The position numbers and the translations under genes are program-made. Shown here piece by piece: positions 49,767 through 58,104 of a stretch of DNA of 64,000 bases. Every line of letters begins with the position of its first letter. The stretch's first letter is position 1. The stretch lies in NCBI GenBank assembly GCA_020252645.1, contig JADCCN010000010.1, forward strand, positions 100,250 through 164,249, given 5' to 3'. Source of the DNA: Methylobacterium sp. (lineage in GTDB: Bacteria; Pseudomonadota; Alphaproteobacteria; Rhizobiales; Beijerinckiaceae). Below the pieces are notes generated by a model, which was not told where the DNA came from, did no database searches, and saw only the letters and a program-made list of their open reading frames with translations.

Positions 49767-50546
49767 TCAGGCAAAGGCGATCCGCACGCGGCGGTTCAGC
49801 TTGCCCTTTTTTTCGATGGCGGTGACGGCCATCCGGCCGATTTCGCCGGTTCGCCGCACATGCGTGCCGCCACAGGGCTGCAGATCGAGCGGTTTCTCAC
49901 CGATCCCCGCGATTTCCACGAGCCGCACCGTGCCCGTGCCGCGCGGCGGCTGCACGGACATGGTCTTCACCAGCCCCGGATTGGCGTCGAGCTCGGCCTC
50001 GGTGATGAGCCGGTCGGTCACGGCGGAATCGGTGGCGATCAGCCGGTTGAGCTCGGCCTCGATCGCCTCGCGGTCGAGCCCCGCCTCCGGGATGTCGAAA
50101 TCCAGCCGGCCGTCATCAGGGTTCACCGCGCCACCGGTCACGGGGTAGGGCAGCACCACCGAGAGCAGGTGCAGGGCGGTGTGCACCCGCATCAGGCGGT
50201 GGCGGCGCTCCCAGTCGAGCGTGAGCCGCACCTTCTGCCCTGCGAGGCCGGCCGCAACGCCCGGCGGCAGCATGTGACCGATCCGCGTCTTGGCGGGATC
50301 GAGGAAGCGCACTTCCGTGATCGGCAGCGCCTCACCGGTGGAAAGCGTGATGCTCCCGTGGTCCGCCGGCTGGCCGCCGGAGGCTGCGTAGAAGAGCGCT
50401 TTATCGAGGATGAGGAAATCACCCGCGGCGCCCAATGCCGTCGCCTCTGCTTCCCGTGCATAGGCATCGTCGCGGAAGATCATCCGTGCCGCGGGGAATG
50501 TGGAAGTGATTTCTGTCGGTTCGGGAATCATGGAAGAAGCTCGCAT
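49767..50546 (-). CDS. Alanyl-tRNA editing protein (AlaX-like); start approximate
   Basis: ALFYAASGGQPADHGSI, RVHTALHLLSVV (HxxxH), LQPCGGTHVRRTGEIG zinc ligands. Confidence 0.88.
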   Translation of the reverse strand: MRASSMIPEPTEITSTFPAARMIFRDDAYAREAEATALGAAGDFLILDKALFYAASGGQPADHGSITLSTGEALPITEVRFLDPAKTRIGHMLPPGVAAGLAGQKVRLTLDWERRHRLMRVHTALHLLSVVLPYPVTGGAVNPDDGRLDFDIPEAGLDREAIEAELNRLIATDSAVTDRLITEAELDANPGLVKTMSVQPPRGTGTVRLVEIAGIGEKPLDLQPCGGTHVRRTGEIGRMAVTAIEKKGKLNRRVRIAFA

Positions 50547-50779
50547 GGCCTCACGGGCCGTTCTGGTCGGGGCACAAGGCATGGCATGGCAGCCGCCTGC
50601 GGCGCAAGCATCGGCCGGGGCGAGTTGCCGCAGCACGGCGTGGTCGCTGCGTCAATCGGCGGAATTGAGTGGGAAAAGCCTGAAAGGCAGCATCAAGGCG
50701 TGATTGTGATCCAGCGCTAAAGATCTCGCGTAATCCATCATAACCGGATCGATTTAAAATTTGCTTGGAGTGAATCGGC

Positions 50780-51451
50780 TTGAACCAGCATATGCCATCG
50801 CAACCGCGGGGTTCCGCCATGGACACGCTGCTCGCGGCTTACGCGGCTGGCGGCCTGCCGAAATCCCTGCATGCCCTGGTTGGCTCGCATCTCGAGCTCA
50901 ACCCGGATAGCCGCGTCTATGTGCATGCGCTTGAAACCGCGCTTGCTTCTTCCGTGGACGAGAGCGAGCCCGTGATCGTGAAAAACCGCCTTGCGCGGCT
51001 CGACGAGATCTTCTCGGTCGAGCCGGTGAAAAGCCGGGTGAGCGGTGATCACGTCTCCGACACCCCCCTGTCGGATGAGCCGAGGGCCTTGCGCCATTTC
51101 CTCGGCCGGAGCATCGATTCCCTGGAATTCCGCACGGTCCTGCCGGGCGTGAAGGAATGCCACATCGAGACCGATGATGGTACCACGGCCATTCTCTATC
51201 GCATCCGCGGGGGCAAGAAGATGCCCCAGCACACGCATGAGGGCTCGGAAGTGACCTTGGTCATTCGCGGCGCTTTCCGCGATGAATCCGGTTATTACGG
51301 CCGCGGGGCGGTTGCGATCACCGATGAGGATATCGACCATATGCCGGTTGCGGTCGAGGGTGAGGAATGCCTCTGCTTTGCGGTGACGGATGCGCCCTTG
51401 CGCCTCACCGGGCCCATCGGGAAATATCTCAACCGTTTCATCCGGCATTGA
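50780..51451 (+). CDS. chrR: ChrR family anti-sigma/cupin-like protein with non-canonical N-terminal zinc site
   Basis: LLAAYAAGGLPKSLHALVGSHLELNPDSR...MPQHTHEGSEVTLVIRGAFRDESGYYGRGAVAITDEDIDHMPVAVEGEECLCFAVTDAPLRLTGPIGKYLNRFI. Confidence 0.8.
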   Translation: MNQHMPSQPRGSAMDTLLAAYAAGGLPKSLHALVGSHLELNPDSRVYVHALETALASSVDESEPVIVKNRLARLDEIFSVEPVKSRVSGDHVSDTPLSDEPRALRHFLGRSIDSLEFRTVLPGVKECHIETDDGTTAILYRIRGGKKMPQHTHEGSEVTLVIRGAFRDESGYYGRGAVAITDEDIDHMPVAVEGEECLCFAVTDAPLRLTGPIGKYLNRFIRH

Positions 51452-51455
51452 CGCC

Positions 51456-52235
51456 GTGAGCGTGCCCCGGCCCCAGAAACCCTCGGATGGTCTGTTCTGG
51501 ATCACCGGAGCGAGCTCCGGCATCGGGCGCGAACTGGCGCTCGAATGCGTTCGCCGGGGCTGGCGCGTGGTCGCAACCGCCCGTCGCGCGGAAGAGCTGG
51601 AGGCCCTGGCCCGCTCGTCGCCCGTGCCGAACGCGATCATTCCCGCGCCCTGCGATGTGACCGACGAAACCGCCATGCGCGCTTTGGTGGCGGAGGTCGA
51701 GGCAAGACACGGCAGGATTGCCCGCGCCTTTCTCAATGCCGGCGTGTTCTATCCGGTGGAGATCGAGCCTTTCGATACCGCGAAGTATCACAAGAGCTTC
51801 GCGGTCAATCTCGGCGGCGTCGTCAATGCGCTGGGCGCAATCGTGCCGGGCATGCTCGTGCATGGCGGGCAGATCGCGGTCAATGCCAGCGTTGCGGGCT
51901 ATACCGGCATGCCGACTTCGGGGGCCTATGGCGCCACGAAGGCCGGCCTGATCAACATGATCGAAAGCCTGAAATTCGATGGCGACCGGCGTGGAATCCT
52001 GTTCCAGCTCGTCAATCCCGGTTTCGTGGAAACGCCGGCAACGGCGCAGAACGCCTTCGAGATGCCCTTTCTGATGCCCGTAGACGAGGCGGCGCGGCGC
52101 ATCGCCGATGGCCTCGATGACGGGCGCTTCGAGATCTTCTTCCCGCGCCGGTTCGCCTGGCAGCTCAAGTTTCTCGCGATCCTGCCCTATCGCGTCTATT
52201 TCTGGATCATGAAGCGCTCGACCGGCGCGCATTGA
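51456..52235 (+). CDS. Short-chain dehydrogenase/reductase
   Basis: FWITGASSGIGRELALECVRRGWRVVATARR...NASVAGYTGMPTSGAYGATKAGLINMIESL; GTG start 4 nt after chrR. Confidence 0.92.
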   Translation: MSVPRPQKPSDGLFWITGASSGIGRELALECVRRGWRVVATARRAEELEALARSSPVPNAIIPAPCDVTDETAMRALVAEVEARHGRIARAFLNAGVFYPVEIEPFDTAKYHKSFAVNLGGVVNALGAIVPGMLVHGGQIAVNASVAGYTGMPTSGAYGATKAGLINMIESLKFDGDRRGILFQLVNPGFVETPATAQNAFEMPFLMPVDEAARRIADGLDDGRFEIFFPRRFAWQLKFLAILPYRVYFWIMKRSTGAH

Positions 52236-52286
52236 GGGCTGCGCCAGGGGCGCCGCTCTGGCAGGGCAATCGTCCGCCCACCTGCC

Positions 52287-53528
52287 TCACCTCTTGCGAT
52301 AGACCAACTGGTGCACGTCGATCGAGCCGGCATCGAAGCCGCCCTCGCAATAGCTGAGATAATAGCGCCACAGCCGGCGGAAACGATCATCGAAACCGAG
52401 CGGCTGCAGGCGCGGCCAGGCGGTATCAAAGCTTGTGCGCCATTGCCGCAGCGTTTCCGCGTAATCATGGCGGATCGAAAGTTCGGACTGGCTCGCGAAA
52501 CCGTGGCTGCTTGAAAGCTCCGCGAGTTTGCCGGGCGAGGGAAGCATGCCTCCCGGAAAGATGAAGCGGCGGATGAAATCGATGTTGCGCCGGTAATCCT
52601 CGAAGAACCGATCCGCAACGGTGATGATCTGCAATCCGGCCGTGCCGCCGGACTTCAGCCGGTCGCGCAGGGTGGAGAAATAGCTGTTCCAGTAGCTTTC
52701 GCCCACGGCCTCGAACATCTCGATCGAGCCGATGTGATCGTAGGTGCCGCGCTCGTCACGGTAATCCTGGAAACGGATTTCCACCTGCTCGGAGAGGCCC
52801 GCATTCTGGATGCGCTTCTGCGCATATTCGTACTGCTCGCGACTGATGGTGAGCGCGGTGACTTTCGCACCGCGTTCTCGCGCAAGGAATTCCGCGAAGC
52901 CACCCCAGCCGCAGCCGATTTCCAGCACATGCTCGCCGGGCTTCACACCCATATCATTGGCGAGGCGGCGATATTTCCGCTCCTGCGCGCTGGAGAGATC
53001 GTTGTCGCCCGGCGCGAAAATCGCCGCGGAATAGGTCATCGAGCGGTCGAGCCATTCCCTGTAGAATGCGTTTCCGAGGTCGTAATGCGCGGAAATGTTG
53101 CGCTTCGAGCCGGATTTCGTGTTCCGGTTCAGGAAATGCAGCACCTGGAAGGCGAAACGTGCGAGAGGCGAGCGCGCGAGGAAATTGGCGGTGAGATCCT
53201 CGTTGATCGCGAAGAGTTTCACAACTTCGGTGACATCCGGGCTGTCCCAGTCGCCATCGCCATGGGTGTCGCCAAGGCCCACATCGCCCGCGAACATCAC
53301 ACGGCGCGCGAAGCGCCAGTTGCGTATGAGAATTTCAGCCTTTGGCCCGGGCCGGCCCGCTTCCACCATGAAAACCCGGCCGTCGGGCAATGTGACCGTC
53401 AGCGAGCCCACGCTCAGCCCCAGCGCGAAACGCAGCATCTCGCGGCTGGCGCGCGGCACGAAACGGGTCTCGGCGGCGAAATTGGCGTCCGTCAGAAGAA
53501 TGGGCGCCTTCGGCGGCTTATCCTGCAT
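52287..53528 (-). CDS. Cyclopropane-fatty-acyl-phospholipid synthase family methyltransferase
   Basis: NISAHYDLGNAFYREWLDRSMTYSAAIF...HVLEIGCGWGGFAEFLARERGAKVTALTISREQYEYA...FIRRFIFPGGMLPS. Confidence 0.95.
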   Translation of the reverse strand: MQDKPPKAPILLTDANFAAETRFVPRASREMLRFALGLSVGSLTVTLPDGRVFMVEAGRPGPKAEILIRNWRFARRVMFAGDVGLGDTHGDGDWDSPDVTEVVKLFAINEDLTANFLARSPLARFAFQVLHFLNRNTKSGSKRNISAHYDLGNAFYREWLDRSMTYSAAIFAPGDNDLSSAQERKYRRLANDMGVKPGEHVLEIGCGWGGFAEFLARERGAKVTALTISREQYEYAQKRIQNAGLSEQVEIRFQDYRDERGTYDHIGSIEMFEAVGESYWNSYFSTLRDRLKSGGTAGLQIITVADRFFEDYRRNIDFIRRFIFPGGMLPSPGKLAELSSSHGFASQSELSIRHDYAETLRQWRTSFDTAWPRLQPLGFDDRFRRLWRYYLSYCEGGFDAGSIDVHQLVYRKR

Positions 53529-54378
53529 GATGCACTTTCCGTGTCGCGTCGGTCGTGACCGACAGAAATTGCCCTCCGTGAGAAGCCGGGGGTGGAGGTG
53601 CCGGCCTCGTCACCAATGTGACACCCTTCACCCAGAGGCGCAACGCTTCCCAATGGATGCCGGCGACAACCTTCAGCGTCATCAAGGGCATGGCGAAGGC
53701 CAGCCGCAGGCAGGAGAGGGCGGTGATCTGCTCGGCCTTGCCGTGGAACGTGGCTGCAAGGATCGGCCCCTCCGCATCCGTCTCATGGATGCGCACCGCG
53801 ATGTCGGCCCTGCCCGGCGGCCGAACGCGGAAATGGTAGCGCTGCTCCATGGGCATGAAGGGCGAGACGTAGAAGAGCTTGTCCGCCTCCTGCCGAAGGC
53901 CGGCTTCGGTCAATTGGCCCGGCATGACCGGTTCCACATAGGCGTGGCGCTCGCCGAAGGTGTTGCGCACCTCGTAATGCACGCCGATCAGCCGGCCATC
54001 CGCCGCATAGGCGAAATAGACCGAGAGGGGGTTGAACACGAAGCCGAGGACGCGCGGATAGCAGAGCAGCATCACGCGTGCAGGCTCCTCGACGAGGCCG
54101 GCGGCCTTCAGCGCCGCCACCACATCCGCCTTCGGGTTGGGCGAACCCCTGGTGATGCCATGCGGGCAAAGATCGAAGCCGATGAGGTTGAATTTCCCCA
54201 CGGAGAAGAACGGCGAGAGCCGATGCGCTTCCTCCAGCCGGTCGAGATCGACCAGCAGGGCAAAAACCGAATAGGTGAAGCGATGCGCCTTGGGCTTCAT
54301 GCGCATATGCATCACCGAGCCGACATAGAAGAGCGCGGCATCAGCGGGCGGGAGGAAACGTGGTGCCATGGCGCTCAA
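53518..54378 (-). CDS. DUF1365 domain-containing protein
   Basis: ALFYVGSVMHMRMKPKAHRFTYSVFALLVDLDRLEE...VMLLCYPRVLGFVFNPLSVYFAYAADGRLIGVHYEVRNTFGERHAYV. Confidence 0.95.
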   Translation of the reverse strand: MSAMAPRFLPPADAALFYVGSVMHMRMKPKAHRFTYSVFALLVDLDRLEEAHRLSPFFSVGKFNLIGFDLCPHGITRGSPNPKADVVAALKAAGLVEEPARVMLLCYPRVLGFVFNPLSVYFAYAADGRLIGVHYEVRNTFGERHAYVEPVMPGQLTEAGLRQEADKLFYVSPFMPMEQRYHFRVRPPGRADIAVRIHETDAEGPILAATFHGKAEQITALSCLRLAFAMPLMTLKVVAGIHWEALRLWVKGVTLVTRPAPPPPASHGGQFLSVTTDATRKVHHAG

Positions 54379-55697
54379 AGGCGAGACGGCGCACCCACCG
54401 CGCGCTGCGGGACGCTGGTGCCACCCTGCAGGCCATGCGCGGCAATGAGCCGGTCCGCGGCCTCGAAGCCTGCGCGCAGGCCATCCTCGTGGAAGCCGTA
54501 GCCGGCCCAGGCCCCGGCATAGAACAGCCCGCCGCGCCCCTGGATGCCCGGAAGCGCCTGCTGCGCCGCGAGCGCCGAGGCATCATATTGCGGATGGGCA
54601 TAGGAGAACCGGCCGAACACAGTCTCTGGTGCGGGCTCGATGCGCGGGTTCAGCGTCACGAAAAGCGGGCGCCCGTCATCAATGCCCTGCAGGCGGTTCA
54701 TCCAGTAGCTGACCATCACCGGCCGGCCGACCTCGCCCGATTCGCGCAGCACGTTCCATGCGGCCCAGGCGCGCTTGCGTTTCGGCATGAGGCGCGGATC
54801 GCGGTGCAGGATCACCTCGTTCTCGGCATAGGCGAGGCCACCGAGCACGGCACGCTCCTCGGTTCCGGCATCTTCGAGCAGCGCGAGCGCCTGGTCGGTA
54901 TGGGTCGCGCAGACCACCGCGTCGAACAGGCCGCGCTGGCCCCGCGTGGTGACGATCTCGACACCCGTGGGCATGCGCCGGAGGGATGCCACGCCTTCGC
55001 CGATGCGGGTGTTGAAACCCGCTGTCGCCACGAGTTTCTGCACGTAGCTGCGCGAGCCGCCGGTCACCGTGCGCCAGGCCGGGCGGTTCCAGTGCAGGAG
55101 GCGATGGTTATCGAAGAAGGCGATGAAGCTCTCCGCCGGGAAGTCCAGCACGGCTTCCGCTGACATCGACCAGATTGCCGCGCCCATCGGCAGGATGTAA
55201 TCCTCGATGAGTTCGCGCGAGGCCCGCTTTTCAGCGAGGTATGCACGCAAGGAACCCTTGCCCACGCGGCCGGTGGCGCGATCCTCGATCGCCTCGGCCG
55301 AAAAGCGCCGCATGCTTGAGAGCATGCGCCAAAGCCGGGGTTGCAGCATGTTCGAACGCTGCGCGAAAAACGAGGAGATGACGTTCGTTTCCTGACCCGA
55401 CCATTCGAACCGCCCGCCATCCAGTGACAGCGAGAACCCCATGTCCGAACGATGCGTGGCGACCCCGAGTTCGGAGAAAAGGGCCGTCAGCAGCGGATAA
55501 TTCAGGGTATTGAAAACGATGAAGCCGGTATCGACCGAAACCGGCAGGCCCGCATATTCGATATCCACCGTCGCGGAATGGCCGCCGAGGCGGTTGTCCT
55601 TCTCGAAGACCGTAACGGCTTCCGGCCCAAAATGCCGGCTTAAGCGAAAAGCTGCACCAAGACCGGAAATTCCGCTGCCAATCACTGCAAAACGCAT
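54375..55697 (-). CDS. FAD-dependent oxidoreductase (NAD(P)-binding amine oxidase-like)
   Basis: MRFAVIGSGISGLGAAFRLSRHFGPEAVTVFEKDNRLGGHSATVDIEYAGLPVSVDTGFIVFNTLNYPLL...GIQGRGGLFYAGAWAGYGFHEDGLRAG. Confidence 0.95.
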   Translation of the reverse strand: MRFAVIGSGISGLGAAFRLSRHFGPEAVTVFEKDNRLGGHSATVDIEYAGLPVSVDTGFIVFNTLNYPLLTALFSELGVATHRSDMGFSLSLDGGRFEWSGQETNVISSFFAQRSNMLQPRLWRMLSSMRRFSAEAIEDRATGRVGKGSLRAYLAEKRASRELIEDYILPMGAAIWSMSAEAVLDFPAESFIAFFDNHRLLHWNRPAWRTVTGGSRSYVQKLVATAGFNTRIGEGVASLRRMPTGVEIVTTRGQRGLFDAVVCATHTDQALALLEDAGTEERAVLGGLAYAENEVILHRDPRLMPKRKRAWAAWNVLRESGEVGRPVMVSYWMNRLQGIDDGRPLFVTLNPRIEPAPETVFGRFSYAHPQYDASALAAQQALPGIQGRGGLFYAGAWAGYGFHEDGLRAGFEAADRLIAAHGLQGGTSVPQRAVGAPSRL

Positions 55698-55712
55698 GAA
55701 GCGTCCCTTCTG

Positions 55713-57188
55713 TCAGATGTTGGACGCCGCCGGCGGCAGCGACTTGAAGGCTTCAAGGGCCCTTTCGCGCGCATCTTCATGCGAAACGATGGGACGGGGG
55801 TAGGTTTCGCCGAGCCGGATGCCGGCGCGGCTGAGGATGGCGGCGGGCGCCTCCCATGGCCGATGGATCAACTTTCCGGGAAGCTTAGCAATTTCCGGGA
55901 CGTAAGCACGGACAAAATTGCCATCCGGATCGAATTTTTCACCTTGCGTGATGGGGTTGAAAATCCGGAAATAGGGGGCTGCATCCGCGCCCGAGCCGGC
56001 CACCCATTGCCAGCTTGCGGCGTTGTTCGCCGGGTCGGCATCGCAGAGCGTGTCCCAGAACCATGCCTCGCCCGCCCGCCAGTCGATCATCAGGTGCTTG
56101 ATGAGAAACGAGGCGACGATCATCCGCACGCGATTATGCATGAAGCCGGTCTGCCAGAGCTGGCGCATGCCCGCATCCACGATCGGATAGCCGGTCTGTC
56201 CCTTTTTCCAGGCGGCAAGCGCCTGCGGGCTCGTGGCCCAGGGGAAGGAATCGAATTTTGGCTGGTAATTGACGGTTGCGAGCGTGGGGTAGTGATAGAG
56301 AAGGTGATAGGCGAATTCGCGCCAGCCGAGTTCGGAAAAGAACTTCTCGACGTCCTCGTTCGTGCCGCGCGTCTCTCCCGTCGCCCGCGCCTGCTCCGTC
56401 ATCTGCCAGATGCGCCGCACCGAGATGTCGCCCACGGCAAGGTGGGCCGAGAGCATGGAGGTCGAGGGCAGGTCCGGCCGGTTCCGATCCTCGGCATAGC
56501 CCCGCAAACCACCGCTGAGAAAACCGAGCAGCCGCTTCAGCGCGCCGGCCTCGCCCGGCTGCCATGTCTCGCGCAGGCCGCCGGTCCAATCCGGCCGGGT
56601 CGGCAGCAGGCCGAGTTCCGCAAGCTCGACCCGGCCCGGCAGATCGGGCAGGGGAGGAAGCTGCGGCAGGGAGGCCGGCGCCGGCACGGGCGGCGCGACC
56701 GCCCGCTTCGCCCGGCACGCCCGCCAGAACGGCGTGAAGACCCGCAACGGGCCGCCAGCCTGCGAGCGGATTTCCATCGGTTCGAAGAGGAGATGTCCGT
56801 TCCGGCTCTCGACCGCAATGTCCCGGCTGCGGAGTTCCGCCTTGATGGCGGTATCGAGATCGCGTTCCGCGCCGCCATAGCGCCGGTTCCAGGTTACGAG
56901 GCTGGCACCGATCGCGCCTGCGACTTGCGGCACGATTTCGCGGGAATTGCCGCGCAGGATGATGAGATCCGAGCCCTTTTCGCGCAGGCTCTCGGCCAGC
57001 CGCGCCAGCGCATGGTGCAGGAACCAGCCTTGTGCGCCGCCGCGCGGACGCAAGCCCTCATCCGTCTCGTCAATGAAGATCGCGAGCATCGCTTCCGCTT
57101 CGCTGGCAAGCCGGAAGGCGGGGTTGTCGTCGAGGCGGAGATCGTTGCGGAACCAGTGGAGTGCAGGCGCCGGGAAAGAAGAGGGCAT
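55713..57188 (-). CDS. phrB: Deoxyribodipyrimidine photolyase
   Basis: ALHWFRNDLRLDDNPAF...YPIVDAGMRQLWQTGFMHNRVRMIVASFLIKHLMIDWRAGEAWFWDTLCDADPANNAASWQWVAGSGADAAPYFRIFNP. Confidence 0.97.
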   Translation of the reverse strand: MPSSFPAPALHWFRNDLRLDDNPAFRLASEAEAMLAIFIDETDEGLRPRGGAQGWFLHHALARLAESLREKGSDLIILRGNSREIVPQVAGAIGASLVTWNRRYGGAERDLDTAIKAELRSRDIAVESRNGHLLFEPMEIRSQAGGPLRVFTPFWRACRAKRAVAPPVPAPASLPQLPPLPDLPGRVELAELGLLPTRPDWTGGLRETWQPGEAGALKRLLGFLSGGLRGYAEDRNRPDLPSTSMLSAHLAVGDISVRRIWQMTEQARATGETRGTNEDVEKFFSELGWREFAYHLLYHYPTLATVNYQPKFDSFPWATSPQALAAWKKGQTGYPIVDAGMRQLWQTGFMHNRVRMIVASFLIKHLMIDWRAGEAWFWDTLCDADPANNAASWQWVAGSGADAAPYFRIFNPITQGEKFDPDGNFVRAYVPEIAKLPGKLIHRPWEAPAAILSRAGIRLGETYPRPIVSHEDARERALEAFKSLPPAASNI

Positions 57189-57363
57189 GCGAGGCGATCC
57201 GTTCTGGCGCGATCCGACATAACCCGGCGGGACCGAGCTGGTTTGCGGTCTACGCCGCGCTGCCGAAACTGGATTTCACGGGCGGGAGCGCCTCGCGCTT
57301 GCAATTGCAATTGTCTCCCGGCGCGTGCTCGCCTATGCGCGAGCGGAGAGGAGACGCAAGCCA

Positions 57364-57900
57364 ATGGGCCAGGCGAAGCGGAAGCGGGAAGCGGGCGCGC
57401 GCATCAGCTGGTGCAGAACCTGCACCTATTGCTGCGTGCTGCCCGCCATCATGGCGCTGGAAAAGCCGATGTACAGGGCCTGCGCCCATATCCGGAACCA
57501 GGGTTGCGGCCTGTTCGGTGATGCCCGTCGCCCGGATGCCTGCATCCGCTACAATTGCGCCTATCTCTCCGCGCGGCTGTCCGACAGCCCCGAGCGCAAC
57601 CGCATTCCCCATCCGCTCGAGGCCGGCGCCTATTTCCACCGCGACCCGATGGAAAAGGCGGTGGTGCTGTTCGTCGATCCGGATCGACCGGAAATCTGGA
57701 AAACCTCGGCGATTTCCGAATTGATGCGCAACGCGCTCCGCCAGGGCGAAACGCTCGTGATCTTCGACCGCGGGCACCAGATGACCGTCACCCGACCGGA
57801 GCAGTTCGAGGCGATCCTCGAGCGGGATTTCGTGGCGCTGGTCGAGGCGGAGGGCCGAAAGCCGGATTTCCCCGAATTCAGGGAGTGGAAACGCGCTTGA
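57364..57900 (+). CDS. Cysteine-rich protein, YkgJ-like metal-binding candidate
   Basis: CRTCTYCCVLPAIMALEKPMYRACAHIRNQGCGLFGDARRPDACIRYNCAYL: CxxCxxCC plus four further Cys. Confidence 0.65.
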   Translation: MGQAKRKREAGARISWCRTCTYCCVLPAIMALEKPMYRACAHIRNQGCGLFGDARRPDACIRYNCAYLSARLSDSPERNRIPHPLEAGAYFHRDPMEKAVVLFVDPDRPEIWKTSAISELMRNALRQGETLVIFDRGHQMTVTRPEQFEAILERDFVALVEAEGRKPDFPEFREWKRA

Positions 57901-57958
57901 GGGGAAGAATCGCAGCGGCGAAAAAAAACCGGCTTCTCGAAGGAGCAGAGTTACGCCT

Positions 57959-58029
57959 GATCGTCCCCATATCATTGATCGTTCCCACATCATTGATCGT
58001 TCCCATGTCATTGATCGTCCCCATGTCAT
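57959..58029. repeat. 18-bp tandem repeat, about 4 copies
   Basis: GATCGTCCCCATATCATT / GATCGTTCCCACATCATT / GATCGTTCCCATGTCATT / GATCGTCCCCATGTCAT. Confidence 0.95.
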
Positions 58030-58061
58030 GAGGCCGTTACAAAACCGGACTATTCCGCTCC

Positions 58062-58079
58062 AAGAAAACGTTTACATGC
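58062..58079. promoter_or_regulatory. LacI/GalR-type operator, probable autoregulatory site
   Basis: AAGAAAACGTTTACATG centred on the AACGTT core typical of LacI-family operators, about 30 bp upstream of the lacI-family gene. Confidence 0.6.
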
Positions 58080-58104
58080 CAAGTTTCTTGAGTAGGATGT
58101 GGCA

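Noticed and set aside
55779-57521. 580-aa plus-strand ORF opposite photolyase
   Set aside because: Antisense to a clear photolyase.
57250-58029. 259-aa minus-strand ORF starting with MTWGRS repeats
   Set aside because: Overlaps the Cys-rich plus-strand gene in antisense; the repeat peptide is simply the translation of the 18-bp array, with no independent coding evidence.
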